The notes under the pieces were generated by a model. That model did not search any database. It was not told where the DNA came from and worked only from the letters and a program-made list of their open reading frames with translations. Shown piece after piece: positions 43,521-51,766 of a DNA stretch of 64,000 bases. The stretch comes from Actinoplanes sp. TBRC 11911. Its GTDB lineage: Bacteria; Actinomycetota; Actinomycetes; Mycobacteriales; Micromonosporaceae. A program made the position numbers and the translations under genes. Location of the stretch: positions 62,001 through 126,000 of the forward strand of contig NZ_JABBNC010000020.1 in NCBI RefSeq assembly GCF_012933445.1, written 5' to 3'. Each line of letters starts with the position of its first letter. Position 1 is the first letter of the stretch.

Positions 43521-43955
43521 TCAGCGTCGCGGCGCGCGGCGAGTGAGTATTCCGGCCACCACCACGGCTGGGAGGGCGTCGGCCACGGCGACGGCTGCGC
43601 CTGCCGTCTGCAGGACCCCGGAGAGGGCTGCGAAGCCGAGGGTCAGGGCCAGCACCGGCAGGGCGATGATGACGCAGGGGAGTCGCAACCAGGCCAGGGC
43701 CGACGCCAGCCGCGCCAAGGTGTGGCCGGCGGTGCCGCGGGCGAGGGCCAGCAGGGCCAGCACCAGGATCAGGACGCCCAGCGCGGCCGACGCGCCGACC
43801 AGGAGGAACGTCGCGGCCTCCACGGTGGTCAGATGGCCCTGGCGGCGGGCGTTGGCCACCACCAAGCCGATCCCGGCCAGCGCGCCGTCGGTCAACGCCA
43901 GGATGCCGGTGAGCAACGCCAAGGGCAGCGGGTCAGGCTGGGGCGGGCTCGGCAT
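43521..43955 (-). CDS. Small integral membrane protein, unknown function
   Basis: A 144-residue protein made of four likely membrane segments: LALLTGILALTDGALAGIGLVVA, AATFLLVGASAALGVLILVLALLALA, LPCVIIALPVLALTLGFAALSGV and AAVAVADALPAVVVAGIL. It is extremely Ala/Leu-rich with no motif. The ATG at 43953-43955 lies in a normal place. It stands between the DUF4365 operon and soxR on the same strand. Confidence 0.7.
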   Translation of the reverse strand: MPSPPQPDPLPLALLTGILALTDGALAGIGLVVANARRQGHLTTVEAATFLLVGASAALGVLILVLALLALARGTAGHTLARLASALAWLRLPCVIIALPVLALTLGFAALSGVLQTAGAAVAVADALPAVVVAGILTRRAPRR

Positions 43956-44016
43956 TCATCACGACCTTCGCGGCGGCTGTCGAGACTTTCTCAAGCATCG
44001 ATGTCGCCGCGCAACC

Positions 44017-44460
44017 TCAGTCGTCCGGTGGGTTGAGGATCATCTGCGGGCCCTGGCCGCGGGCGGCCAGCCGATCCGACGGGTTGATCAGCTGGCAGCG
44101 TTGCATCGACAGGCAGCCGCAGCCGATGCAGCCGGCTAACTGGTCGCGCAGGCGTTCCATCAGCGTGATCCGCTCGTCGAGCTTGTGCCGCCAGCGCCCG
44201 GACAGGCGCGCCCAGTCCGCCTTGGTCGGGGTGCGGTTCTCCGGAAGCTCGGCCAGCGCCTCGCGTATCTCGTCGAGCGACACACCCACCTGCTGGGCGA
44301 TCCGGATGAAGGCGACCCGGCGCAGCTCCGATCGACGGTACCGGCGCTGGTTGCCGGACGTGCGCGTGGAGCGGATCAGACCCTCGCGCTCGTAGTACCG
44401 CAGCGCCGACGCGGCGACCCCGCTGCGGGCCGCGAAATCACCGATCGCGAGTGTTTCCAT
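44017..44460 (-). CDS. soxR: SoxR-type redox-sensing MerR regulator
   Basis: A 147-residue MerR protein: N-terminal winged helix (LAIGDFAARSGVAASALRYYEREGLIRSTRTSGNQRRYRRSEL), dimerisation helix, and the iron-sulfur cluster motif CIGCGCLSMQRC (C-x2-C-x-C-x5-C), which defines SoxR. The C-terminus ends GQGPQMILNPPDD. The upstream frame to 44589 crosses the operator and was not used. It faces a split transketolase, so SoxR may activate that enzyme when redox-active compounds or NADPH stress appear. This regulatory link is inference from position and the palindrome between them. Confidence 0.95.
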   Translation of the reverse strand: METLAIGDFAARSGVAASALRYYEREGLIRSTRTSGNQRRYRRSELRRVAFIRIAQQVGVSLDEIREALAELPENRTPTKADWARLSGRWRHKLDERITLMERLRDQLAGCIGCGCLSMQRCQLINPSDRLAARGQGPQMILNPPDD

Positions 44461-44476
44461 CGATCCAACCCTTGAG

Positions 44477-44492
44477 TTGAAGTGAACTTCAA
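44477..44492. promoter_or_regulatory. Palindromic MerR/SoxR-type operator between soxR and the transketolase genes
   Basis: TTGAAGT-GA-ACTTCAA is a perfect 7-2-7 palindrome 17 bases upstream of the soxR start. A GCCTAT-like -10 lies at about 44499-44504, just before the transketolase ATG at 44509, which would make that message leaderless. A MerR-type activator normally binds between -35 and -10, where this palindrome lies. Confidence 0.6.
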
Positions 44493-44508
44493 GTTGCAGC
44501 CTATCCCC

Positions 44509-45189
44509 ATGACTGTTGCTTACGCTCACCCGCTGGAACACCTGATCAAGCGATTGACCGGCGACGAGAAACACGCGCCCAGCGCCCACTCGACGCTCGA
44601 TGTCCTCTGGGTCCTGTACGACAAGATTCTGCGCATCTCGCCCGAGACGGTAGACGCCCCGGACCGCGACCGCTTCCTGTTATCCAAGGGCCACGGGCCC
44701 GCCGCGTACTACGCCGTCCTGGCCGCCAAGGGCTTCATCCCGGAGTCCTGGCTCGACGACCTGGGCAGTTGGGACAGTCCGCTCGGCCACCACCCGGACC
44801 GGGTGCGCATTCCGGGCGTCGAAATAGGCACCGGTTCGCTCGGGCACGGCCTGGGCATCGGCGTCGGCGTCGCGCTCGGCCTGCGCGCGCAAGGCTTCCC
44901 GGACGCGCGCACATTCGTCCTGCTGGGTGACGCTGAACTGGATGAAGGATCAAACCACGAGGCCATCGCGTACGCCTCGGCGATCCGGCTGCCGCTGACC
45001 GCCATCGTGATCGACAACCAGTCCGCGACGCACGGGTGGCCGGGCGGGATCGCGGCACGCTTCCCGGGCTGGGCCAGTGCGGTGGTGGACGGCCGGGACC
45101 GCGTACGGCTGCAGCAAGCTCTTGACCGTCGGGAAGCGCCCGGCCTGGTCGTGGCGCGCGTCGAGCCGAAGCGGGGTGGAGGGCGATGA
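44509..45189 (+). CDS. Transketolase, N-terminal (TPP-binding) subunit
   Basis: A 226-residue protein with the pyrophosphate-binding half of transketolase: FLLSKGHGPAAYYAVLAAKGFIP, PGVEIGTGSLGHGLGIGVGVALG and the thiamine-diphosphate motif LLGDAELDEGSNHEA. The full enzyme is formed with the C-terminal subunit encoded next. The ATG at 44509 has no ribosome site, as expected for a leaderless message; an ATG-free GTG-like extension upstream was rejected. It links sugar phosphates in the pentose phosphate pathway. The stop overlaps the next start by ATGA. Confidence 0.92.
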   Translation: MTVAYAHPLEHLIKRLTGDEKHAPSAHSTLDVLWVLYDKILRISPETVDAPDRDRFLLSKGHGPAAYYAVLAAKGFIPESWLDDLGSWDSPLGHHPDRVRIPGVEIGTGSLGHGLGIGVGVALGLRAQGFPDARTFVLLGDAELDEGSNHEAIAYASAIRLPLTAIVIDNQSATHGWPGGIAARFPGWASAVVDGRDRVRLQQALDRREAPGLVVARVEPKRGGGR

Positions 45190-46058
45190 TGCGGGACACG
45201 TTCGTCAAGACGACCACCGAACTGCTCGATGACGATCCGCGTACGGCGTTGGTGCTCGCCGACATCTCGGCCGATGCGTTCGGGCCGGCCATGCGACGGC
45301 ACCCCGACCGGGTGCTCAACGTGGGCATCCGGGAACAGCTGATGATCGGCGTCGCGGGCGGGCTCGCGCTGACCGGCATGCGGCCGTACGTGCATTCGTA
45401 CGCCCCGTTCGTGGTGGACCGCGCGTACGAGCAGATCAAGCTGGACCTCGGTCACCAGGACGCGGGGGCGGTGCTGGTGAGCATCGGCGCGTCCTACGAC
45501 GGGTCGGCCGAGGGGTACACCCATCAGTCGCCGGGTGATGTGGCGCTGCTGGACACATTGGAGTGCTGGACCGTGCACGTTCCCGGGCACCGTGACGAGG
45601 TCGGGCCGATGCTGCGCGACGCCGCCCGGCACGACGACCGCGTCTACATTCGACTGACGGTGCAGGAGAACGAGATTCCGCACATCGGGGGACCCACGTT
45701 GCAGGTCATCCGGCGCGGTGGGCCGCTCGTGGTGGCGGTGGGGCCGATGCTGGATCCGGTCGTCGAGGCGACGCGCGGCATGGACGTCACCGTGGCGTAC
45801 ACGAACGCGCCCCGGCCGTTGGACGCGGAAGGCCTGCGCCTGCTCGCCGGCGGTGAGGTGGTCATGGTGGAGCCCTACCTCGCCGGGACGTCGGCCCGGC
45901 AGGTCAGCGAGGCGCTGTCAGGCGTGCCGCATCGCGCGCTGCACCTGGGCGTCGGCCATCACGAGATCCGCCGGTACGGCAGTTGGCAGGACCACGCGAA
46001 GGCGCACGGCCTGGACGCAGCAGGCATAAAAGCAAAAATCCAGAAATTTCTGGATTAG
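45186..46058 (+). CDS. Transketolase, C-terminal subunit
   Basis: A 290-residue protein with the pyrimidine-binding half: RVLNVGIREQLMIGVAGGLALTGMRPYVHSYAPFVVDRAYEQIKLDLG carries the catalytic Glu of the GIREQ motif. TPP-dependent IGASYDGSAEGYTHQSPGDVALLDTL and the C-terminal domain follow. It is coupled to the N-terminal subunit (ATGA, GGAGG upstream). The sequence resembles actinobacterial split transketolases rather than 1-deoxyxylulose synthase. The end overlaps the convergent hypothetical gene by four bases. Confidence 0.92.
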   Translation: MMRDTFVKTTTELLDDDPRTALVLADISADAFGPAMRRHPDRVLNVGIREQLMIGVAGGLALTGMRPYVHSYAPFVVDRAYEQIKLDLGHQDAGAVLVSIGASYDGSAEGYTHQSPGDVALLDTLECWTVHVPGHRDEVGPMLRDAARHDDRVYIRLTVQENEIPHIGGPTLQVIRRGGPLVVAVGPMLDPVVEATRGMDVTVAYTNAPRPLDAEGLRLLAGGEVVMVEPYLAGTSARQVSEALSGVPHRALHLGVGHHEIRRYGSWQDHAKAHGLDAAGIKAKIQKFLD

Positions 46059-46489
46059 ATCGTGGCGGTGCGCGAGCGGAACACCTGCGACAGGAGCTGG
46101 TCGAGATGCCCCACGGCCTCCGGCTCGCCCAGTCGCAGGCGGAAGCGCTCGCGCACCCCGTCGACCGCGGTCGCCGCGACCTCCATGGCGGAGCGGCCCA
46201 GCTCGGCGTTCCACGTGACGTTGCTCAGATGTCGCAGGTTGGCGTTGAGATGCAGCCGCAACCGATGCAGCACCCGGGTCTCCTGCGTGACCACGAGCCG
46301 CCGGTAGGTCAGCACCATCATGAACTCGCCGGACATCGGAGCGTCCGGCCGCAGGCAACGACGGACCAGCACGGTCGTGTCGTCCGGCTCGACGCAGCGG
46401 CGGAATATCGGCATGTGCCGGCTCACCGTCGGGATCGCGACCCCGGCCTCGGCGGCGGCGGGAAGGAACGTACGGGAGAACACGTCCAT
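46055..46489 (-). CDS. Hypothetical protein, possible bacterial PH-like domain
   Basis: A 144-residue protein with PRHMPIFRRCVEPDDTTVLVRRCLRP at the start, then strands GEFMMVLTYRRLVVTQETRVLHRLRLHLNANLRHLSNVTWNAE, a pattern seen in bacterial PH-like domains, and a helical C-terminus (AMEVAATAVDGVRERF ... HLDQLLSQVFR). No signal peptide or membrane segment. Family assignment is tentative. It overlaps the transketolase C-subunit gene end and lies just before the thiolase gene stop on the same strand. Confidence 0.55.
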   Translation of the reverse strand: MDVFSRTFLPAAAEAGVAIPTVSRHMPIFRRCVEPDDTTVLVRRCLRPDAPMSGEFMMVLTYRRLVVTQETRVLHRLRLHLNANLRHLSNVTWNAELGRSAMEVAATAVDGVRERFRLRLGEPEAVGHLDQLLSQVFRSRTATI

Positions 46490-46519
46490 ACGGCGTTCAA
46501 CGGCGAGACGTCCAGGAGG

Positions 46520-47650
46520 TTACAGGAGCTCGACAATCGTGGCATTGGCCATCCCGCCGCCCTCGCACATGGTCTGCAGGCCATAACGGATGCCGTGCTG
46601 TCGCATGTGGTGCAGCATCGTCGTCATGATCCGCGCGCCGGATGCCCCGAGCGGGTGACCCAGCGCGATCGCCCCGCCGCGCGGGTTCAGCCGGTCGGGG
46701 TCGGCGCCGGTTTCGGCGAGCCAGGCCAGCGGCACCGGCGCGAACGCCTCGTTCACCTCGTACACCCCGATGTCGTCGAGGGTGAGACCCGACTTGGCCA
46801 GCGCCTTCGCGGTGGCCGGCAGCGGCGCGGTCAGCATGATCACCGGGTCGTCGGCCGCGACCACCGCGGTGTGCACCCGGGCCAGCGGACGTAACCCGTG
46901 CTCGGCCGCCCACGCCGAGGTGGTCACCGCGAGCGCGGCGGCGCCGTCCGAGATCTGCGACGCCGAGCCGGCCGTGACCACCCCGTCCGCGCGGAACGGC
47001 GTCTTCAGACCGCCCAATTTTTCCAACGACGTGTCCCGCCGTACGCCCTCGTCAAGCTTCACGCCGTCCAACGGCTCGATCTCCGCGTCGAACTCGCCGG
47101 CGTCCTGAGCCCGGGCCGCGGCCGCGTGGCTGCCCAGTGCGTACTCGTCGAGCCGCGCGCGGGAGAAGCCCCACCGCTCGGCGACCATCTCCGCGCCGAC
47201 ACCCTGGTTGAACCCGTCCACGCCGTACCGCGCACGCACCGCCGGGCCGTACGGGTCGGCGCCCGCCGCGCTCGACCCCATCGGCACCCGGGTCATCGAC
47301 TCGACCCCACCGGCCACCACGAGATCGGCCTGCCCGGAGATCACCGTCGCCGCCGCGAAATGCAGCGCCTGCTGGCTCGATCCGCACTGGCGGTCCAGCG
47401 TCGTGCCGGGCACCGTGTCCGGCCAGCCGGCCGCGAGGACCGCGTTGCGCCCGGCGTTCCACGACTGCTCGGCGACCTGCGAGACGCAGCCCCAGACCAC
47501 GTCCTCCACGTCGGCCGGATCGAAACCGGTGCGCTCGGCCAGGGCGCGCAGCACGTGCGCGGAGAGATCGACCGGATGCACGCCGGCGAGACCGCCACCG
47601 CGACGCCCGACCGGAGTACGAACCGCGCCGACGATCACCGCATCACGCAT
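46520..47650 (-). CDS. Thiolase family protein (acetyl-CoA acetyltransferase-like)
   Basis: A 376-residue thiolase with complete catalytic residues: nucleophile Cys89 in TLDRQCGSSQQALHFA, His in GGAIALGHPLGASGARI, and Cys in QTMCEGGGMANATIVEL. It acts in acyl-CoA chain degradation or synthesis. The MTRVPMGSSAAG region and VNEAFAPVPLAWL are closer to actinobacterial FadA-type enzymes for acyl or steroid chain degradation than to PHB thiolases. It stands alone without dehydrogenase or hydratase genes near it. Confidence 0.93.
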   Translation of the reverse strand: MRDAVIVGAVRTPVGRRGGGLAGVHPVDLSAHVLRALAERTGFDPADVEDVVWGCVSQVAEQSWNAGRNAVLAAGWPDTVPGTTLDRQCGSSQQALHFAAATVISGQADLVVAGGVESMTRVPMGSSAAGADPYGPAVRARYGVDGFNQGVGAEMVAERWGFSRARLDEYALGSHAAAARAQDAGEFDAEIEPLDGVKLDEGVRRDTSLEKLGGLKTPFRADGVVTAGSASQISDGAAALAVTTSAWAAEHGLRPLARVHTAVVAADDPVIMLTAPLPATAKALAKSGLTLDDIGVYEVNEAFAPVPLAWLAETGADPDRLNPRGGAIALGHPLGASGARIMTTMLHHMRQHGIRYGLQTMCEGGGMANATIVELL

Positions 47651-47685
47651 ATGTCGACCGTAACGTGCGCTGCCATAGTGAAGGA

Positions 47686-48096
47686 ATGCAGTGGCGTATC
47701 AGACCGGCCCTGCCGGTCGGCAAGCTTGTCGGTGCCGTCGCGGTTCTCGCGCTGGCGGTCGCGTTCGCCGGTGACGACCCGGTCCGCTGGGTGATCGCCG
47801 GGGCGGTGGCGGTCGTGCTCGCGATCTGGGCGGCGCGCGACCTGATCGCTCCGGTCCGGCTGGCCGCCGACACCGACGGCGTCACCGTGCTCACCGGCTT
47901 CCTGGGCCGGCGCCGGCTGACCTGGTCCGAGATCGAGCGGGTACGCGTCGACCGGCGCTCCCATCGCGGCCTGCGCAGCGAGATATTGGAGCTGGACGCG
48001 GGCGAGGCGCTCTATCTGTTCACCGCGAACGATCTGGGCGGCGCGCCCCCGGAGGACGTGGCCGCCACGCTGGCCGACCTGCGGGTCACCCGCTAG
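47686..48096 (+). CDS. PH domain-containing membrane protein
   Basis: A 136-residue protein with two membrane segments close to the N-terminus (VGKLVGAVAVLALAVAFAG and WVIAGAVAVVLAIWAARDL) followed by a cytoplasmic bacterial PH domain (VTVLTGFLGRRRLTWSEIERVRVDRR, then LRSEILELDAGEALYLFT). The ATG has AAGGA directly before it, so it may be leaderless, with CATAGT as a possible -10. The last four bases overlap the convergent rhomboid gene. Confidence 0.8.
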   Translation: MQWRIRPALPVGKLVGAVAVLALAVAFAGDDPVRWVIAGAVAVVLAIWAARDLIAPVRLAADTDGVTVLTGFLGRRRLTWSEIERVRVDRRSHRGLRSEILELDAGEALYLFTANDLGGAPPEDVAATLADLRVTR

Positions 48097-49004
48097 GAGA
48101 GCAGCTGCTGGGTGCGCACGATTGCGATGATCACGAGCACGACCAGGACGGCGGCGGCCCCACCCCACTGGATCACGTTGCGGTTCTGCCGGGGGGCGTA
48201 CGCCATCAGGGCCGCGACGATGCCGCCCACCAGGAGCCCGCCGATGTGACCGGGGATCGAGATGCCCCGGACGGTGAACGTGAACAGCAGGTTCACCACG
48301 ATCAGCGGGATCAGCGTGCTGGTGTCCAGCCGCAGCTTCCGGTTCACCACGAACACCGCGAGGATCAGCCCGAACACCGCTGTCGAGGCGCCGGCCGTCG
48401 ACTGGTTCTGCGGCGAGAAGACGTACGCCGCGACGTTGCCGCCGAGGCCCGCGAGCAGGTAGATGGCGAGGAACCGCAGCGGGCCCAGCTTGTCCTCGAG
48501 GTATCGGCCGAGCTGCCACAGCAAGATCATGTTGAGCAGCAGGTGCAGCGCGCCGTAGTGCAGGAACATGGCGGTGACCAGGCGGTACCACTCGCCGGCC
48601 GCGACGCCGTGGGCCGGGCCGCCGGGCACGTACGACGCGTAGCCCAGCACCGAACCCCACTGGGTGAGCGGGGTCGACGAGCCCATCAGGCCGCCGAAGC
48701 CGCCGCCGCCCGCGATGGCCCGGCTGCCGCCGGTGATCACCGAGATGACCAGGAACAGCACATTGATCCCGATCAGGGCGCGCGTCGCGTACCCGGCGCG
48801 GCCGACTAACGTGCCGCCGAAGGCGGTGCGGGCCTGCCGCACGGTGCGCCGGCCCTCGGAGACGCACTCCGGGCATTGATGGCCGACGGACGCCACGTGC
48901 ATGCAGTCCGTGCAGATCGGCCGGTCACATCGGGTGCACCGGACGGAGGTCTCCCGCGACGGATGGCGATAGCAGACCGGAGCCGTCGAGGGAGCCTCAC
49001 TCAT
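48093..49004 (-). CDS. Rhomboid intramembrane serine protease with N-terminal zinc finger
   Basis: A 303-residue protein. The first 55 residues have a B-box-like zinc finger (CYRHPSRETSVRCTRCDRPICTDCMHVASVGHQCPEC). Six or seven membrane segments follow. The catalytic Ser is in GASTAVFG and the catalytic His in IPGHIGGLLVGG, with LLLNMILLW giving the N-x-x-L motif of the oxyanion site. It cleaves membrane proteins within the bilayer. Next to it, divergent and convergent, are the cyclophilin and PH genes. Confidence 0.94.
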   Translation of the reverse strand: MSEAPSTAPVCYRHPSRETSVRCTRCDRPICTDCMHVASVGHQCPECVSEGRRTVRQARTAFGGTLVGRAGYATRALIGINVLFLVISVITGGSRAIAGGGGFGGLMGSSTPLTQWGSVLGYASYVPGGPAHGVAAGEWYRLVTAMFLHYGALHLLLNMILLWQLGRYLEDKLGPLRFLAIYLLAGLGGNVAAYVFSPQNQSTAGASTAVFGLILAVFVVNRKLRLDTSTLIPLIVVNLLFTFTVRGISIPGHIGGLLVGGIVAALMAYAPRQNRNVIQWGGAAAVLVVLVIIAIVRTQQLLS

Positions 49005-49019
49005 ACCTAATACGGTACG

Positions 49020-49550
49020 TCAGTCGTTCACGCGGTCGATTTCCACGCGCTCGATCACGACGTCCTCGCGCGGCCGGTCGCCGGGGCCGGTCGCCGTGTT
49101 GGCGATCGAGTCGACAACCTTCGCCGACTCCTCGTCCGCGACCTGACCGAAGATCGTGTGGCGACGGTTCAGGTGCGGGGTCGGGGCGACCGTGATGAAG
49201 AACTGCGAGCCGTTCGTGCCCGGCCCGGCGTTCGCCATGGCCAGCAGGTACGGCCGGTCGAACTGCAGCTGCGGGTGGAACTCGTCGGCGAACTGGAAGC
49301 CCGGTCCGCCCCGGCCGGTGCCGGTCGGGTCACCCAGCTGAATCATGAAACCGGCGATGACCCGGTGCGAGATCGTGCCGTCGTAGTACGGCCCGCTGCC
49401 CTTCTGCCCGGTGCGCGGGTCGGTGTACTCCTTCGTGCCCTCCGCAAGCTCCACGAAGTTGCGCACGGTCGCCGGGGCGTGGTCCGGGAACAGCTGCAGC
49501 CGGATCGGGCCGTGGTTGGTGTGCAGGGTGGCGTAAAGCTTCTCGGCCAC
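49020..49550 (-). CDS. ppiA: Cyclophilin-type peptidyl-prolyl cis-trans isomerase
   Basis: A 176-residue cyclophilin: FVELAEGTKEYTDP, FHRVI-like ISHRVIAGFMIQLGDPTGTGRGGPGFQFADE, LLAMANAGPGTNGSQFFITVAPTPHLNRRHTIFGQV. Arg, Phe and Met residues of the active site are in place. No signal peptide, so it works in the cytoplasm on folding. The start is GTG with AAGGAG five bases before it. It is divergent from the coiled-coil protein gene, an arrangement shared with Streptomyces neighbours. Confidence 0.95.
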   Translation of the reverse strand: MAEKLYATLHTNHGPIRLQLFPDHAPATVRNFVELAEGTKEYTDPRTGQKGSGPYYDGTISHRVIAGFMIQLGDPTGTGRGGPGFQFADEFHPQLQFDRPYLLAMANAGPGTNGSQFFITVAPTPHLNRRHTIFGQVADEESAKVVDSIANTATGPGDRPREDVVIERVEIDRVND

Positions 49551-49711
49551 GGGTACTCCTTCGGTGTCGTGGTCGCCGGCCGGGTACGACTCGGCCGACG
49601 ATTGGACAGTTCTTTGCAATTCGGATCCTCCCCCATGTGCCAGATCCGGCAGCGCGGGGGTACCAGTTGAGGGCACGATGATGGTGGAGAGACCACAGGA
49701 GGTGGGCACTG

Positions 49712-50302
49712 GTGTTCGCAACGATGCGTCGCAAGAGCCGTAACCGGCGAATGAAGAACGAGTTCGGGCAGAGCATGGACCACTTCAAGCGCGCGGCGTC
49801 GCTCGCGGCGCAGGAGACAGGCGCGACAGTCGGGCCCAAGCTGAACGCTGCCAAGGACCGTGTGCAACCGGCCGCGACGGCCGCCAAGGGGGCCGCTTCG
49901 AGCGGTTGGGACAGCGCTGTCGCCACACTCACACCGCTGGTCGCCGCGGCCACCGAGCAGGTGAAGCAGACCGGCAGCAAGGTGTCCGGCACGCAGTCGC
50001 GCAAGACCACCAAGGAGAACAAGAAGAGCGCCCGCAAGCTGGAAAAACGGGCTAACAAGGCGCTCAACCGCAAGTCGGGCCGCAGCAAATCCAAGCTTTT
50101 CGGGTACGCCCTGCTGGGTACCGCGATCGGCGTCGGCGCGGCATATGCGGCGAAGCGCCGTAAGGCCGCTCAATGGGACGAGTACGACCCCGCCGCGCCG
50201 ATCTCCACGGCACCGGCCGGGGCGGACGACGCCGCCTTCGAGCCGGACGGGACGTCGCCCAACGGCACCACGTCGGACCCGGCCAAGCAGTCCCCCCGAT
50301 AG
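49712..50302 (+). CDS. Basic, Ala/Lys-rich protein of the DUF5324 type
   Basis: A 196-residue protein: a helical first half (DHFKRAASLAAQETGATVGPKLNAAKDRVQPAATAAKGAA), a strongly basic middle (KTTKENKKSARKLEKRANKALNRKSGRSKSK), one membrane segment (LFGYALLGTAIGVGAAYAA), and an acidic disordered tail. This order matches Streptomyces DUF5324 proteins, also found next to ppiA. Function unknown, possibly membrane-linked and nucleic-acid-binding. The GTG start has AGGAGGTG eight bases upstream. A terminator follows. Confidence 0.72.
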   Translation: MFATMRRKSRNRRMKNEFGQSMDHFKRAASLAAQETGATVGPKLNAAKDRVQPAATAAKGAASSGWDSAVATLTPLVAAATEQVKQTGSKVSGTQSRKTTKENKKSARKLEKRANKALNRKSGRSKSKLFGYALLGTAIGVGAAYAAKRRKAAQWDEYDPAAPISTAPAGADDAAFEPDGTSPNGTTSDPAKQSPR

Positions 50303-50314
50303 CGTTTCCGTGGT

Positions 50315-50348
50315 CGTACGGGCGGTCCCAGGCGGGCCCGCCCGTACG
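50315..50348. terminator. Bidirectional terminator between the DUF5324-like gene and eccB
   Basis: CGTACGGGCG (50315-50324) and CGCCCGTACG (50339-50348) form a perfect 10-bp stem with a 14-nt loop, 12 bases after one stop and two bases before the other. Confidence 0.75.
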
Positions 50349-50349
50349 G

Positions 50350-51735
50350 CTATTGGGGGTTCGTCTGTCGTGCCCGCGCCGGGTCCAGCGCCGGGCCGAG
50401 CGGCAGCAGCGAGATCAGCGGCGCCGGGATCTGCCGGGGCCGCACGTCGCCGTATCCCAGCTTCGTCAGCAAAGCGCGGCTGGCCAGCGGATACTGCAGG
50501 CCGGTGTCGGTGACCAGGCTGACCGTCCCGCTCCCGGCCGGGGTGCTCGGTGAGGCGGCCACGACCGCCAGCGCCCCCCGGCCGCGCGCCACGTGCACCT
50601 GATCGGCCAGCACCGCCCCGGGCGCCGCGTCCGCCCCGGTCACGCCGACGCCGGCCGGCACGGCCGGGTCGATCCGGATGCCGTCACCGTTCCTCGGGTC
50701 CACCGGCAGGGTGAGGCAGGCCCGCACCGGGGTCCGGTCGAGCAGCGGCGGCACCGTGGCGGGCAGCGCGTCCGGCCGGCCCTTGTCGCTGATCACCGTG
50801 CGGGATTGCCGCAGCCGCAGGAAGTCCGCGCCGATGTCGAGCGGCCGCGCCGCGCCCGGTACCGCCTGCATCAGCAGCGCCTGCACGTCGGTGAGCGCGG
50901 CCGCGCCGTCGGCGAGGATCACCGCGACCTGCCGGCCGTCGGTGACCAGCTGACCGACCTCGAAGTCGCCCAGCGCCGAGCGGCCGCCGCTCGCCGGCAG
51001 GTCGGGCGCGGCGAGATCGGGGCCGGGCGGCACCGCGTTGATCCACGCCAGCGACACCGGCCACGGCTGTTGATCGGCCCACCGCAGCACGCGCAGCGTG
51101 GCGATCAGGCGGGACCCCGGGATCGCGAAGCGCCGGTTGTCGAAGACGAGATAGACCTGCTGCTCGGGGTCGCGGACCAGGAACCCGCGGCCGGCCCGGG
51201 ACAGCACCGTGCCGTCGGCGAGGCGGTCACCGACCAGCAGCGTGCTGCGCGGGTTCTCGCCCTGGTTGTCGTTGCAGACCGACCAGCGGTCGACGATCAG
51301 CGAGCCGGGCCGGGGCAGCGAGTCGGGCGCGTCCGGGATGCCGACCGGGTCGCCGAGCGGCACCGCCGCCAGCTTCTCCGGCGAGACGCTCTTGAGCTTC
51401 GGCGACTGGGCCGCGGCGAGCAGCAGGCCGGATGCGTAGTTCAGCACCGGGTGCAACTTCTGGTCCGAGTCGAGGTAGACGAACCGGGCGCCGGTGCCCT
51501 TCTCCTGGAACACCACGTTGGGGTCGCGGGGTTCGACGTTGCCGTTGCCGGTGATCAGCCCGTAGACCGCCGCGGCGCCCACCGCGAGGCTCGCGATCAG
51601 CAGGCTGACCAGGGCGGTCATGCCCGCTCGGCGCAGCGGCGAGCGGGCCGGGTCGGGGTCGTGCGTGACCAGCGCGGCCACTACCCGCTGAAGCGAGTAC
51701 TGGTACGAATGCAGCTGGTCCTGACGCGACGGCAT
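50350..51735 (-). CDS. eccB: Type VII secretion protein EccB (orphan)
   Basis: EccB is a membrane-anchored subunit of the ESX/type VII secretion complex. The 461-residue protein has MPSRQDQLHSYQYSLQRVVAALV at the start, one membrane segment (ALVSLLIASLAVGAAAVYGLI), and the periplasmic R-domain with repeats such as GARFVYLDSDQKLHPVLNYASGLLL and SVCNDNQGENPRSTLLVG. It is clearly eccB, but eccC, eccD, esxAB and mycP are not in the flanks. It may complete a distant system. Confidence 0.93.
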   Translation of the reverse strand: MPSRQDQLHSYQYSLQRVVAALVTHDPDPARSPLRRAGMTALVSLLIASLAVGAAAVYGLITGNGNVEPRDPNVVFQEKGTGARFVYLDSDQKLHPVLNYASGLLLAAAQSPKLKSVSPEKLAAVPLGDPVGIPDAPDSLPRPGSLIVDRWSVCNDNQGENPRSTLLVGDRLADGTVLSRAGRGFLVRDPEQQVYLVFDNRRFAIPGSRLIATLRVLRWADQQPWPVSLAWINAVPPGPDLAAPDLPASGGRSALGDFEVGQLVTDGRQVAVILADGAAALTDVQALLMQAVPGAARPLDIGADFLRLRQSRTVISDKGRPDALPATVPPLLDRTPVRACLTLPVDPRNGDGIRIDPAVPAGVGVTGADAAPGAVLADQVHVARGRGALAVVAASPSTPAGSGTVSLVTDTGLQYPLASRALLTKLGYGDVRPRQIPAPLISLLPLGPALDPARARQTNPQ

Positions 51736-51766
51736 TCCGTCACGATAGGGGCCACTGTCGATGTCG

